Positions 1 through 10,084 of a DNA stretch of 64,000 nucleotides are shown one piece after another. The notes below the pieces were generated by a model. It saw nothing but the letters and a program-made list of their open reading frames with translations. It was not told where the DNA came from and did no database searches. Positions within the stretch are counted from its first letter, which is position 1; every line of letters begins with the position of its first letter. The position numbers and the translations under genes are program-made. Origin of the DNA: Acidimicrobiaceae bacterium (GTDB lineage Bacteria; Actinomycetota; Acidimicrobiia; Acidimicrobiales; RAAP-2); contig PMTF01000017.1 in assembly GCA_003167415.1 (NCBI GenBank), positions 13,204 through 77,203 of the forward strand, given 5' to 3'.

Positions 1-504
1 AACGACGCGCCCGCGCTGGCTCAAGCGGACGTCGGCGTCGCCATGAATACCGGAACCACGGCAGCCAAAGAGGCCGGCAATATGGTGGACCTCGATTCCA
101 ACCCGACCAAACTGATCGACATCGTCGAGATCGGCAAGCAGTTGCTCATCACGCGAGGTTCTTTGACGACATTCTCGATTGCTAACGACGTGGCCAAGTA
201 CTTCGCCATCATTCCGGCCCTCTTCGCCGGAACTTACGTCTTCCGACACAATCGGCCACTCGAAGCGCTCAACATCATGCACTTGCACAGCGCCCAAAGC
301 GCGGTGCTCTCGGCCGTCATCTTCAACGCGTTGGTGATCATCGCGCTGATTCCCCTGGCCCTGCGCGGCGTCAAGTTCCGCCCCACCGGTTCGGCCTCGA
401 TCCTGCGTCGCAACGTGTGGATTTACGGCGTCGGTGGCGTCATCGTGCCGTTCATTTTTATCAAAATCATCGACCTTATTCTGGTCGCCCTGCACGCCTA
501 CTAA
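1..504 (+). CDS. kdpB: Potassium-transporting ATPase subunit B, C-terminal part (truncated at window start)
   Basis: Open from base 1 in frame: [73 protein letters not shown] is typical of the KdpB C-terminus; followed by kdpC. Confidence 0.95.
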   Translation, partial: NDAPALAQADVGVAMNTGTTAAKEAGNMVDLDSNPTKLIDIVEIGKQLLITRGSLTTFSIANDVAKYFAIIPALFAGTYVFRHNRPLEALNIMHLHSAQSAVLSAVIFNALVIIALIPLALRGVKFRPTGSASILRRNVWIYGVGGVIVPFIFIKIIDLILVALHAY

Positions 505-517
505 AAGGAGATCGCTG

Positions 518-1111
518 ATGCTCGTTCACCTCCGCCGTTCACTGGTCATGGCAGCCATCTGCCTCGTCTTCTTCGGTTTCGTTTACGCCTTCGCGGGCAC
601 CGGAGTGGCCCAAGTACTCTTCCGGTTCCAAGCTGATGGTTCCGTGACGAAGAATGGTTCTCTGCTGATTGGACAGAATTGGTCCAGCCCGAAGTGGTTT
701 CACGGACGTTCGGACGACACCGGTCCCTACGCCGCCAGTTCGACACAAGCAGGCGGTGACAACCCGCTGGTCGCGAACGGTCACGACGGTGAGTCGGCCG
801 CGACGAACCTGGGACCACGCTCGAAAGTGCTCGAGGCGAACACCAAGGAACTGGTGGTGTACTGGCACAAGCTCGGTGTGAAGCCCACGATCGACTTGGT
901 GACTACCTCGGGCAGCGGCTACGACCCGGACATCTCGGCCCTGGACGCCACCGTGCAAATCCCGATGGTTTCCAAGGCGACCGGGATCTCGCCGGCGCAA
1001 CTGCGCACGCTCATCGTGCGGCAGACGCACCCAGCACAGTGGGGATTCTTGGGTTCCAGTTACATCGACGTTTTACAGCTGAATGAGGGCCTCGCGAAAC
1101 TGGAGAAGTGA
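518..1111 (+). CDS. kdpC: Potassium-transporting ATPase subunit C
   Basis: N-terminal TM then NGSLLIGQNWSSPKWFHGRSDDTGPYAASSTQAGGDN...; start ATG at 518 after AAGGAG SD. Confidence 0.93.
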   Translation: MLVHLRRSLVMAAICLVFFGFVYAFAGTGVAQVLFRFQADGSVTKNGSLLIGQNWSSPKWFHGRSDDTGPYAASSTQAGGDNPLVANGHDGESAATNLGPRSKVLEANTKELVVYWHKLGVKPTIDLVTTSGSGYDPDISALDATVQIPMVSKATGISPAQLRTLIVRQTHPAQWGFLGSSYIDVLQLNEGLAKLEK

Positions 1112-1208
1112 TCGGTCCGCTCGTGCACTGGTCCGACTCGCAGATCGGTCTACGGACGGAGCGTTCCTCAACACGATCTTTCGAGGCAAGGGAGCAGCGG
1201 GAGCGACC

Positions 1209-1958
1209 ATGATGCGTCAACTACTTCTATATCGCGATCGACTCGCCCTGGGGGCCGGGATCGTCGTGCCGTTGCTGGTCGGTGCGGTGCTGGTCCCCTT
1301 CCGCGGTACCTTCGCCAATACGGCCGCGGCCCTCGTAATGGTGAGCGTCATTGTTGCTGTCGCCGTATTTGGCAATCGACTTGCGGGCATCGTAGCCAGC
1401 GCGTCATCGGCCATTTGGTTCGACTTCTTTCTTACGCCGCCGTATGACAAACTCACCATTAGTCACCGGCCTGACCTCGAAACCACGATCGCAATTGTCG
1501 TGGTCGGAGTACTCGTGACCGAACTTGCGGCCCGAAGTCGCCAGCACTGGAAAGCGGCCAATAGCTCCACTGCGTACGTTGCGATGATTCACGGCGTCGC
1601 CGTGCTCGCGGCCAACTCGGCGCCGGTCACCGAGATCACTGACCAGACGACCGCGTCGCTCATCCAGCTGCTCACATTGCGTGCGTGTCGATTTGATAGA
1701 GCTCTCTCGAATCCGCCACTGGCTCAGATTCAATCCAATGGCGACGTCGAACTCGTCGGACTGCGATGGCCGGCTCGAGAGATCGGCATACCCGGACCCG
1801 AGGCCGAAATTGTGGCCAAGTGGCGCGGACGGGTGGTCGGACGCTTCGTCGTGACACCCACACCCGGCGTGATGGTGACGTTGGAGCAACGAATCGTGGC
1901 CGTCGCGGTGGTGGACGTAGCCGCCGCGTACCTCGTCGGCGAACTGCATGCAATGTAG
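1209..1958 (+). CDS. DUF4118-type membrane protein (KdpD-like sensor module without kinase domain)
   Basis: Four hydrophobic segments with AIWFDFFLTPPYDKLTISHRPDLETTIAIVVVGVLVTELAARSR, typical of DUF4118; the C-terminal half has no H-box or ATPase motifs. Confidence 0.75.
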   Translation: MMRQLLLYRDRLALGAGIVVPLLVGAVLVPFRGTFANTAAALVMVSVIVAVAVFGNRLAGIVASASSAIWFDFFLTPPYDKLTISHRPDLETTIAIVVVGVLVTELAARSRQHWKAANSSTAYVAMIHGVAVLAANSAPVTEITDQTTASLIQLLTLRACRFDRALSNPPLAQIQSNGDVELVGLRWPAREIGIPGPEAEIVAKWRGRVVGRFVVTPTPGVMVTLEQRIVAVAVVDVAAAYLVGELHAM

Positions 1959-2081
1959 ATCGAGCACGAACTCGTTTTCGATTGAACCGACTGGAAAGAG
2001 ATATCGCCTTGGGGGACCGAGGTGCGTATGGCGTACGAAACGAAACGGCGGTGACGGGTGACGCTAGGCGATACTAGTTCC

Positions 2082-4562
2082 ATGCAACGAGGGGTTCTAC
2101 GGGTATACCTGGGTTCGGCCCCTGGTGTGGGCAAGACCTACCGGATGCTCGACGAAGGATGGCGACGGCGAGAACGCGGCACCGACGTGGTGGTGGGGTA
2201 CGTGGAGACGCACGGTCGCGCGCTTACCGAAGCCCAACTCAGGGATCTCGAGGTGATTCCGCGCATAAGTCGCGAGTACCGCGGCGCGTTTCTGGAAGAG
2301 ATGGACCTCGAAGCCGTCTTAGCGCGGCACCCGGACGTAGCGCTGGTCGATGAACTGGCGCACACCAACGTCGTAGGCAGCACGCACGCGAAGCGCTGGC
2401 AGGACGTCGACGCTCTACTCGACGCCGGCATCGACGTGATCACCACCGTTAACATTCAACACCTGGAGTCGGTCAACGATGTGGTTGAGAAGATCACCGG
2501 TATTCACCAGCAAGAGACGATCCCCGACGCCATCGTTCGCCGAGCCGAACAGATCGAGATCGTTGACGTGACGCCCGAAGCGCTACGGCGCCGGATGGCG
2601 CACGGCAACATCTACGCCGTCGACAAGATTGACGCCTCGTTGTCCAACTATTTCCGTGTTGGCAATCTCAGCGCGCTTCGAGAATTGGCACTGTTGTGGT
2701 TGGCCGATCGCGTCGAAGACTCGCTGCAGCGATACCTCGACGATCACGCGATCGACCAGAAGTGGGAGACCCGCGAGCGTCTCATCGTCGGGATCACCGG
2801 CACTGCCACCGACGCCGATCTCTTGCGCCGTGCCGCCCGTATCGCCTCGCGGACCGGCGCTGAGCTCTTCGCCGTGCACGTCGTGAAGTCCGATGAGATA
2901 CGTCACGTCCCGACCGACACCTCTGAGGCCCGCGAACTCGTCGAGGAGTTCGAAGGAAAGTTTCAAGAGGTGGTCGACGACGACACCGCCTCCGCCCTTG
3001 TCTCTTTCGCCCGTAGTGAACGAGGAACGCAGATTGTCTTAGGCGCGAGTCGACCTCGATCGCCCTGGCGCCCGGCGAATGGGGTCGTGGAAAAGGTGTT
3101 GCGTCTCGCGCGTGACCTCGATGTCCACATCATTGCGGTGGGCGGAGAACGACCGCCGCACGTTCATCGAAGAAGGCAGACCAAGCGTGTAACGAGGCCG
3201 CGCCAGATGCTGGCGACGATCATCATGTTGCTCCTCATGCCGTTCCTCACCGTGGTCATGAGCCAAATTCGTTCGAGCCTCTCGCCGTCCACAGTCTTCC
3301 TGGTGTATCTCGTCGCGATCCTCGCCCTGACGACATGGGCTGGGGCATTCGTTGGTGTTCTTGGCGCCATTGTCGCGTCGGGGCTGGAGAACTACTACTT
3401 CGTGAAGCCGTTGCATACGCTCGAAGTCGCCCGCCCCGACGACGTGGTGGCGATCGTCGCCTTCTTGCTTTTCGCCATCGCGGCGAGCATTCTCGTGAAC
3501 CGATTCGCCCAGAGTACGCATGAGGCTGAGCGCGCTCGCGCTGAGGCACAGATTCTCGCGGGAGCCGCCGCGAGCGTCGCCTCTTCCCACGAGGACCTCA
3601 TGCCACTGCTCGAGTCCTTGAGAACCGTCTTCGCGGCCTCGAGTGTGGCGCTCGTCGTCGACCGCGATGGTCAATGGGTGAGCGATCTCGTGAGCGGAGA
3701 GGCGATCGACGTTTTCGACGCCGGTTCATTCTTCGAAATCGATGAGGAACATCGCCTCTACGTGATTGGGGCGACCCTCAATGATCAAGACAATCAATTG
3801 GTCAGCGCCTTCGCCCGCCGAGTCGCCGCTGGCCTACGGAGCCAGATTTATGCACGCGACGCAACGCAACTCCAAGAGATCGCCGAAGCCGAGTCACTGC
3901 GCCTGGCGTTGTTCAGAACTGCTTCGAAGGAGTTGCTCGGCCCACTAGAAAAGGTACAAACCAACATCTCGATGCTCGCCGGTAGTCACGAGCACCGCTC
4001 CCTCGACGAGAGGAACGCCGTACTTTCTGGCATGGACTCCCAAGTGCGTCAACTCACTCGTCTCGTGGTCAACCTCATTGACGCCGGGCGCCTCGAGGCG
4101 GGTGAGGTCGCGGTTCGTACAGAGTCCGTGCGGCTAAGTGACGCTGTGACGAATGCGATCAACAATGTTGACAACCGGGGCCGGTCGGTGGAACGCGACG
4201 TACCGAGTGACTTGCCGGCGTTGGTAACTGATCCGGTTCTGGTTCAACGCATCATCGGCAATATCGTCAGCAACGCCTGTCGATTCGGACCGGTTGACAT
4301 GCCGGTTACCATCAAAGCCGGCGTCATCGGTGAGTACATTCAAATACTCGTGGTGGACCGTGGCCCGGGCATGCCCGTGGCACTTCGTGAGGCGGTCCTC
4401 GCGCCCTTTGATCGATTGAGTGGCGCCCAACTCAACGCGGGACTCAATCTCACGGTCGCGTCCGGCTTCATTCAACTGTTGGGCGGTCGGCTCCTCTTCG
4501 AGGACACGCCGGGTGGCGGATTGACCGTCGCGGTCGATCTCCCCGTCATGGGACCGTCGTAA
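2082..4562 (+). CDS. kdpD: KdpD-like sensor protein (KdpD ATPase domain, USP, DUF4118, GAF-like, degenerate histidine-kinase domain)
   Basis: VYLGSAPGVGKTYRMLDEGWRRRERGTDVVVGYVETHGR (KdpD Walker region); USP-like segment; DUF4118 LVYLVAILALTTWAGAFVGVLGAIVASGLENYYFVKP; C-terminal kinase-like domain with SKELLGPL in place of SHDLRTPL. Confidence 0.92.
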   Translation: MQRGVLRVYLGSAPGVGKTYRMLDEGWRRRERGTDVVVGYVETHGRALTEAQLRDLEVIPRISREYRGAFLEEMDLEAVLARHPDVALVDELAHTNVVGSTHAKRWQDVDALLDAGIDVITTVNIQHLESVNDVVEKITGIHQQETIPDAIVRRAEQIEIVDVTPEALRRRMAHGNIYAVDKIDASLSNYFRVGNLSALRELALLWLADRVEDSLQRYLDDHAIDQKWETRERLIVGITGTATDADLLRRAARIASRTGAELFAVHVVKSDEIRHVPTDTSEARELVEEFEGKFQEVVDDDTASALVSFARSERGTQIVLGASRPRSPWRPANGVVEKVLRLARDLDVHIIAVGGERPPHVHRRRQTKRVTRPRQMLATIIMLLLMPFLTVVMSQIRSSLSPSTVFLVYLVAILALTTWAGAFVGVLGAIVASGLENYYFVKPLHTLEVARPDDVVAIVAFLLFAIAASILVNRFAQSTHEAERARAEAQILAGAAASVASSHEDLMPLLESLRTVFAASSVALVVDRDGQWVSDLVSGEAIDVFDAGSFFEIDEEHRLYVIGATLNDQDNQLVSAFARRVAAGLRSQIYARDATQLQEIAEAESLRLALFRTASKELLGPLEKVQTNISMLAGSHEHRSLDERNAVLSGMDSQVRQLTRLVVNLIDAGRLEAGEVAVRTESVRLSDAVTNAINNVDNRGRSVERDVPSDLPALVTDPVLVQRIIGNIVSNACRFGPVDMPVTIKAGVIGEYIQILVVDRGPGMPVALREAVLAPFDRLSGAQLNAGLNLTVASGFIQLLGGRLLFEDTPGGGLTVAVDLPVMGPS

Positions 4563-4620
4563 GAGGCAAGTCGAGGCCGGCTCGTCCGGGCATCACGCCC
4601 CTCCATTTCGAAGGCGTCGG

Positions 4621-6327
4621 ATGCCCGGCGTTAACCTCGTGATCGTGAACGATGCCGTGACTCCGGTGGGCCGTTGGCAACTCTCGTCGCAAGCTCGACT
4701 CTCGATCAGAGCGGCCTTTTGCTTAGCGACACCCCTGATCATCGGCCTGATCACCGGCCAGCGGGCGTACGGCACGTTGGTCGCTATCGGGGCACTGTGG
4801 GGCATCAGTCAAGATGGATTAGATCGTTGGCATAATCGGTCGCCGAGGATACTCGGTGTCGCCTTCGCCGGCGGTCCCGGACTCGCCCTCGGAGCGCTGT
4901 TCGTGAACCACGTCGACTCCCCGTGGGCACTCGTCGCACTCTTCGGAGGCGTCGCGTTCGTTGCCGGTCTCATCGAGGCGTCGCTGTGGGCGACCCAAGG
5001 CATGTACCTGTTGCTGGGCGCCATCCTCGGCGGGGGATTGGCCTTCACAGGACGTATTTGGCAGTCAGCCCTTTACGTCATGGTCGGGGGACTCTTCGTG
5101 TACGCGATGGCCAGCCTCACCGATCGTCGCGGTCGGCGAGCCGATCAACGGCTCTGTCTCGCCGACGCGATGCAGGCGCTCGCGCAACTCTTCGGCGCCA
5201 TCGGCACCGAAGGACTGAATCACGCACGCAGCCGCGCCGTCGTCGTCCTGGACGCCGCCCAAGACGTGGTCGGCGCCAAGAAGTTACCCGAGGACGACGA
5301 GGGTGTCGCGATCCACCAAGTATTCGTCGTGGTGCTTCAGTTCGGGGAACTCGCGTCGTACTTGGCGAGCAAGGCTGAGGCGGTGGACGCCGCGGTGATC
5401 GGAGTCCTGCGCGAGGTGGCCGTGACGATTCGCGAGCGATCGTGCCTCGACGCGGTCGCGCAGTTGGACGGCTTCTCCTCGACCTTCATGTCGACGCTCA
5501 CCTCACCATCACGTCGACTGATCGCGGTGTCGTTTCGTTGTCCCGCGAGATCGACGCTCGTCAGCGAGATGCCCTTTCGTTCGACGATCCATCGACTGCC
5601 GATGGTCGATCGGTTTCGCTTCGCACTGTTGTTCGGTGGTGCCGTTGTGGTCGCGACGATCATCGCGCACGAGTTGGATGGACCAAAGGGCTACTGGCTA
5701 CCGATGACCGTAGCGTTCGTGTTTCGTCCCGACCTGGGACCCGTGATGCGTCGCGCCATCGCACGAGTCGTTGGTACCCTCGCCGGCGTCGGCATCGCGG
5801 CCATCGTAGACATCGCCGGCAACCAGCAGGTCTCGCTCATACTTCTGTGTTGCGTCATGGCCGCGGCGGTGCCGTTGGCGGCGCAACGGAGCCACGCCCT
5901 CACGGTCATGGTATTCACGCCGATCGTCTTCGTCTTCATTGGGGTACTTGGCCCCGACCAAAATCTCCTCTGGCCGCGCATCGTCGACACCGCGATCGGC
6001 GCGTCGATCGTTCTTAGCCTTGATTACGTGATGTGGCTTCACGCGCCATCGCTCCGACCGCGTCAACAGTTGGAACTGGTCGGCGAGGCCGTGGCGAGCT
6101 ACCAGCAAACTACTCCCGAGAGCGATCCCGTCCTGCGCCACTCACGTCGCCGCAATGCCCTGCGTGCAGTGACTGGAGCGCGAAGCGCCATCAAACTGGC
6201 CGGTATCGAACCACATCTCTTCCACGAATCGGGCGCCCCGTATCTGTTTCGGTTGAACTCCTATCTCGACGAGATCGATGATCACACGGTCGAGCTCGTC
6301 GAGGGCCCTACGAGTCCCGAACCCTGA
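4621..6327 (+). CDS. FUSC family membrane protein (fusaric acid resistance / aromatic acid exporter-like)
   Basis: Two sets of multi-TM segments with FALLFGGAVVVATIIAHELDGPKGYWLPMTVAFVFRPDLGPVMRRAIARVVGTLAG, typical of FUSC. Confidence 0.75.
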   Translation: MPGVNLVIVNDAVTPVGRWQLSSQARLSIRAAFCLATPLIIGLITGQRAYGTLVAIGALWGISQDGLDRWHNRSPRILGVAFAGGPGLALGALFVNHVDSPWALVALFGGVAFVAGLIEASLWATQGMYLLLGAILGGGLAFTGRIWQSALYVMVGGLFVYAMASLTDRRGRRADQRLCLADAMQALAQLFGAIGTEGLNHARSRAVVVLDAAQDVVGAKKLPEDDEGVAIHQVFVVVLQFGELASYLASKAEAVDAAVIGVLREVAVTIRERSCLDAVAQLDGFSSTFMSTLTSPSRRLIAVSFRCPARSTLVSEMPFRSTIHRLPMVDRFRFALLFGGAVVVATIIAHELDGPKGYWLPMTVAFVFRPDLGPVMRRAIARVVGTLAGVGIAAIVDIAGNQQVSLILLCCVMAAAVPLAAQRSHALTVMVFTPIVFVFIGVLGPDQNLLWPRIVDTAIGASIVLSLDYVMWLHAPSLRPRQQLELVGEAVASYQQTTPESDPVLRHSRRRNALRAVTGARSAIKLAGIEPHLFHESGAPYLFRLNSYLDEIDDHTVELVEGPTSPEP

Positions 6328-6346
6328 GGGAACGAAGATCCGATCT

Positions 6347-7027
6347 TCAGGCCGCGAGCAGCGCCCGTACGTGCGCCTTGGTCGAGTCGATCACCGGGAA
6401 GGATTCGTCCTCGCTCATCAGCATTCCGAACTCGGTGCAGCAGAGACCGACGATGCTCGCGCCTCGCTCGAGACACGAAGAGGCGACCTCATGTAGGTAG
6501 GCTCGTGAACCTTTCGTCACCACGCCTCGGGTCAACTCCGAGAAAATAATGAACTGCAGTCGCTCCGTCTGTCCTTCGGTGGGTTTGATGCACGTCACAC
6601 CGAGTTCGTGCAACCGGTCCGAGTAGAACTCGCCCTCGATCAGGTACTTTGTCCCGAGTAACGCCATCGTGTGGTGACCGCTGCCGAGAGATTCCTTGGC
6701 GACGGCGTCGCGTACGTCGACAACGGGGATGGCGACAGCGCTTTGGACTCGGTTGAAGTTGAGGTGCATGGTGTTGGCGCCGATACCGAGCACGGTAGCG
6801 CCGGCGCGTTCGAGGCGCTGCGCCGACGCCGCCAGGATCTCGCCGGTGGCCTCCCAGTCGCCCTCGCGTTGCAACGGCACGATCGCCCCGAAGTCGACCG
6901 AGTCGATGATCAGTTGCGGTTGCGACCATTCGTTGGTCCCGACGAAGAGGTCATTGAAGTAGCGATAGTACGAAGCCGTCGACTCCCACGAGAGTCCGCC
7001 GATAATCCCAATTCGCGTTTCGGTCAT
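6347..7027 (-). CDS. Aspartate/glutamate racemase family protein
   Basis: MTETRIGIIGGLSWESTASYYRYFND..., GIGANTMHL, VGLCCTEFGMLM. Confidence 0.88.
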   Translation of the reverse strand: MTETRIGIIGGLSWESTASYYRYFNDLFVGTNEWSQPQLIIDSVDFGAIVPLQREGDWEATGEILAASAQRLERAGATVLGIGANTMHLNFNRVQSAVAIPVVDVRDAVAKESLGSGHHTMALLGTKYLIEGEFYSDRLHELGVTCIKPTEGQTERLQFIIFSELTRGVVTKGSRAYLHEVASSCLERGASIVGLCCTEFGMLMSEDESFPVIDSTKAHVRALLAA

Positions 7028-7035
7028 GGCTGTTC

Positions 7036-8016
7036 TTAGAAGTAACTGATGAGGTCGACGCGTTCCATGATTTCGGGCGTGAGCGACGGCATCACGTCGA
7101 GGGCGGTCATGTTCTCTCGAACCTGCGCGGCGCTCGAAGCGCCGGTGATCACGGTTGACACGTGCGGGTTCATCGCGCACCACGCAAGGGAGAACTGGGC
7201 GAGCGACACGCCGAGTTCGTCGGCGATCACCTTGAGGTCGGCCACCTTCTTATTGCGCCCTTCGTCGGTGAGCATGCCCTTCAGCCACTCGTAGCCGGGC
7301 AGCGTCGCGCGCGAGCCCTCGGGCACGCCGTTCAAGTATTTGCCGGTGAGTAGGCCCGACGAGAGTGGCGACCAAGTGGTCGTGCCTAGTCCGATGTCCT
7401 CGTAGAGGCGCAAGAATTCCTTATCCACCTTGTCGCGGTGCAGGATGTTGTACTCGGGTTGTTCCATGAGTGGTTTGTGAAGGTGGTGTCGGTCGGCGAT
7501 GTCGTAGGCGGCGCGGATCTCATCGGCGCTCCATTCCGAGGTGCCCCAGTAGAGGGCCTTGCCCTGGGTGATCATGTCGCTCATGGCCCAGACCGTCTCT
7601 TCGATGGGCGTCTTGGGATCGGGACGGTGGCAGAAGACGAGGTCGACGAAGTCGAGGCCGAAGCGCTCGAGCGATCCGTCGATTGCCTGGGATAGGTACT
7701 TGCGATTCAGGGTGTTGCGCATGTTGGGAACGTTGTGCAGTCCCCAAAAGAGCTTGGTGGAGACCACGTACTCGTGACGCTTCCAACCCAACTCCCGAAA
7801 GGCTTCGCCCATGACGCGCTCGGACTCGCCCGCGGCGTACCCCTCGGCGTTGTCGAAGAAGTTGACGCCCGCCTCTTTGGCGGCGTCCAGACACTCGGCG
7901 GCCTGCTTGCCCGTTTCGATCTGGTCGGCGTTGGCGAAGGTGACCCAACTGCCGAAAGAGAGCAGGCTCACTTTGAGACCCGAGCGGCCGAGTCGGCGAT
8001 ATTGCATGTCTGTCAT
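7036..8016 (-). CDS. Aldo/keto reductase (voltage-gated K+ channel beta-subunit-like)
   Basis: [63 protein letters not shown] upstream. Confidence 0.92.
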   Translation of the reverse strand: MTDMQYRRLGRSGLKVSLLSFGSWVTFANADQIETGKQAAECLDAAKEAGVNFFDNAEGYAAGESERVMGEAFRELGWKRHEYVVSTKLFWGLHNVPNMRNTLNRKYLSQAIDGSLERFGLDFVDLVFCHRPDPKTPIEETVWAMSDMITQGKALYWGTSEWSADEIRAAYDIADRHHLHKPLMEQPEYNILHRDKVDKEFLRLYEDIGLGTTTWSPLSSGLLTGKYLNGVPEGSRATLPGYEWLKGMLTDEGRNKKVADLKVIADELGVSLAQFSLAWCAMNPHVSTVITGASSAAQVRENMTALDVMPSLTPEIMERVDLISYF

Positions 8017-8048
8017 GATTTCTCCTTGGGTGCAGTAGTGAGGACGAA

Positions 8049-8204
8049 CTATTCAGAAGCGGGATTGCGGGGCACGTCGGGCCACTCGTCAACGGAAACG
8101 GACTCGTCGTCTTTGGGCCGCTTCACCAACATGACGATGCCCGCGATACTCGCCGCGACGACCACGACGAACAGGAGTTTGAGAACCGTTTTGAGTACGC
8201 TCAT
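8049..8204 (-). CDS. Small single-TM protein (51 aa)
   Basis: [51 protein letters not shown]; one hydrophobic helix. Confidence 0.5.
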   Translation of the reverse strand: MSVLKTVLKLLFVVVVAASIAGIVMLVKRPKDDESVSVDEWPDVPRNPASE

Positions 8205-8232
8205 GACCAATGAGGTTAGCGGCGACTTTCTC

Positions 8233-8260
8233 TGGACATTGAGGCCGGTCTGGATAGAAT
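8233..8260 (+). promoter_or_regulatory. Predicted sigma-70-type promoter for the leuA leader
   Basis: -35 TGGACA (8233-8238), 16-nt spacer, -10 TAGAAT (8255-8260); GTG of the leader ORF 6 nt downstream. Confidence 0.65.
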
Positions 8261-8266
8261 GAGTCC

Positions 8267-8302
8267 GTGAGAACTGGCCAGAACGACCTGCTGCTTCGAT
8301 AG
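8267..8302 (+). CDS. leuA leader peptide (MRTGQNDLLLR), three consecutive Leu codons
   Basis: GTG AGA ACT GGC CAG AAC GAC CTG CTG CTT CGA TAG directly before tandem hairpins and an intrinsic terminator upstream of leuA. Confidence 0.8.
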   Translation: MRTGQNDLLLR

Positions 8303-8349
8303 GGGTGAGCCCGTGCTCACCCCGACCCCCGCTATGGCGGGGGTTTTTT
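8302..8349 (+). terminator. leuA transcription attenuator: hairpin 8302-8323 plus intrinsic terminator 8326-8349
   Basis: GGGGTGAGC-CCGT-GCTCACCCC (9-bp stem) then CCCCCGC-TATG-GCGGGGG followed by TTTTTT. Confidence 0.88.
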
Positions 8350-8385
8350 GTTTCTCGTTCGACCGCGATGGAGAGGATCAACCAG

Positions 8386-10059
8386 GTGAAGGACAACCAG
8401 CAGCCCAGTCCCATGGCCTACGCCAAGTACGTACCAACGGTTCCGGTTGACCTGCCGGACCGCACCTGGCCCAACCGCCGACTGACCAAAGCGCCCCGTT
8501 GGTGCAGCGTCGACCTGCGCGACGGGAATCAGGCCCTGATCGACCCGATGGACCTCGAGCGCAAGAACACCCTGTTCGTCCAGCTCGTCGAGATGGGTTT
8601 CAAGGAGATTGAGGTGGGATTCCCCTCGGCCTCCCAGCCCGACTTCGACTTCGTGCGTCACATCATCGAAGGGGATCTGATTCCCGACGATGTCACGATC
8701 CAGGTCCTCACGCAGTGCCGTGAGGACCTCATACGGCGCACCTACGAATCGGTCCACGGGGCTCGTCGCGCCATCATCCACTTCTACAACTCGGTCTCGA
8801 CCCTGCAGCGACGCGTCGTGTTCGGCCTCGACAAAGCGGGCATTCAAAAGATCGCGACCGATGCGGCCGCGTTCTGCCGCAGGCTCGAGTCGACGTCTCC
8901 GACGACCGAGTTCTACTACGAGTACTCGCCCGAGAGCTTCACCGGCACGGAACTGGACTACGCCCTCGAGGTCTGCAACGCGGTGATCGACGTGATCGAT
9001 CCGTCGCCCGATCGGCCGCTGATCCTGAACCTCCCGGCGACCGTCGAGATGTACACGCCGAATCTCTACGCCGACGCGATCGAATGGTTCCTTCGTCACG
9101 TGAATCGCCGCGACAGCGTCGTCCTCTCGCTGCACCCGCACAACGACCGGGGCACCGGTGTGGCCGCCGCCGAGCTCGGCGTGCTCGCGGGCGCCGACCG
9201 GGTCGAGGGCACGCTCTTCGGCAACGGGGAGCGCACCGGCAACGTGGACGTGGTGAACCTGGCGCTCAATCTCTTCTCCCAGGGCGTCGACCCCGAACTG
9301 GACATTCGCGACATCGATAAGGCGCGCCACGTCGCCGAATACGCCAATCGGCTCCCCGTCCACATGCGCCACCCCTACGTGGGCGAGCTCGTGTACACCG
9401 CCTTTTCCGGTTCGCACCAGGACGCCATCAAAAAGGGCATGTTGGCGATCGGTGACACCTACGACGTCTGGGAAGTTCCTTATCTCCCGATCGATCCCAA
9501 GCACACCGGACGCACCTACGAAGCGATTATCCGGGTGAACTCCCAGTCGGGCAAGGGCGGCGTCGCCTACCTGTTGAACGCCGAGCACGGTCTGGACCTG
9601 CCGCGCGCGATGCAGGTCGAGTTCTCCAAGCAGGTGCAAGAACTCACTGAGGCGACCGGCACCGAGATCTCACCGGCGCAGATCTGGGACGTTTTCACCA
9701 CGACCTACCAACCCGAGAACCCCACGATCCAACTGCTCTCCAGCGAGGTCTCGGCCGACCAGGCCAGCACCCGCATCTTCGCCCAACTGGTCGTGAACGG
9801 ACATCACCTCACCGTGAAGGGCGAAGGCAACGGTCCGATCGACGCCCTCATGGACGGCCTGCGCACCGAGATGGACGTCAAGTTCACGGTCCGCGATTAC
9901 TCCGAGCATGCGTTGACTTCGGGGTCGGCCGCGTCGGCCGTCGCCTACGTCGAAGCCGAAGGCGACGACGGCGCGACGTGGTGGGGAGTGGGGATGAGTT
10001 CGTCGATTCTCGACGCATCACTCGAAGCTGTCATTTCTGCCGCAAATCGCCGTCGATAG
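8386..10059 (+). CDS. leuA: 2-isopropylmalate synthase
   Basis: APRWCSVDLRDGNQALIDPMDLERK, LHPHNDRGTGVAAAELGVLAGADRVEGTLFGNGERTGNVDVV; GTG start at 8386 behind GGAGAGG (ATG at 8368 is an alternative). Confidence 0.96.
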   Translation: MKDNQQPSPMAYAKYVPTVPVDLPDRTWPNRRLTKAPRWCSVDLRDGNQALIDPMDLERKNTLFVQLVEMGFKEIEVGFPSASQPDFDFVRHIIEGDLIPDDVTIQVLTQCREDLIRRTYESVHGARRAIIHFYNSVSTLQRRVVFGLDKAGIQKIATDAAAFCRRLESTSPTTEFYYEYSPESFTGTELDYALEVCNAVIDVIDPSPDRPLILNLPATVEMYTPNLYADAIEWFLRHVNRRDSVVLSLHPHNDRGTGVAAAELGVLAGADRVEGTLFGNGERTGNVDVVNLALNLFSQGVDPELDIRDIDKARHVAEYANRLPVHMRHPYVGELVYTAFSGSHQDAIKKGMLAIGDTYDVWEVPYLPIDPKHTGRTYEAIIRVNSQSGKGGVAYLLNAEHGLDLPRAMQVEFSKQVQELTEATGTEISPAQIWDVFTTTYQPENPTIQLLSSEVSADQASTRIFAQLVVNGHHLTVKGEGNGPIDALMDGLRTEMDVKFTVRDYSEHALTSGSAASAVAYVEAEGDDGATWWGVGMSSSILDASLEAVISAANRRR

Positions 10060-10084
10060 AAAAAGCCCCAACTAAACTTGCATG

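Noticed and set aside
8332-9639. 435-aa minus-strand ORF opposite leuA
   Set aside because: Shadow ORF antisense to leuA.
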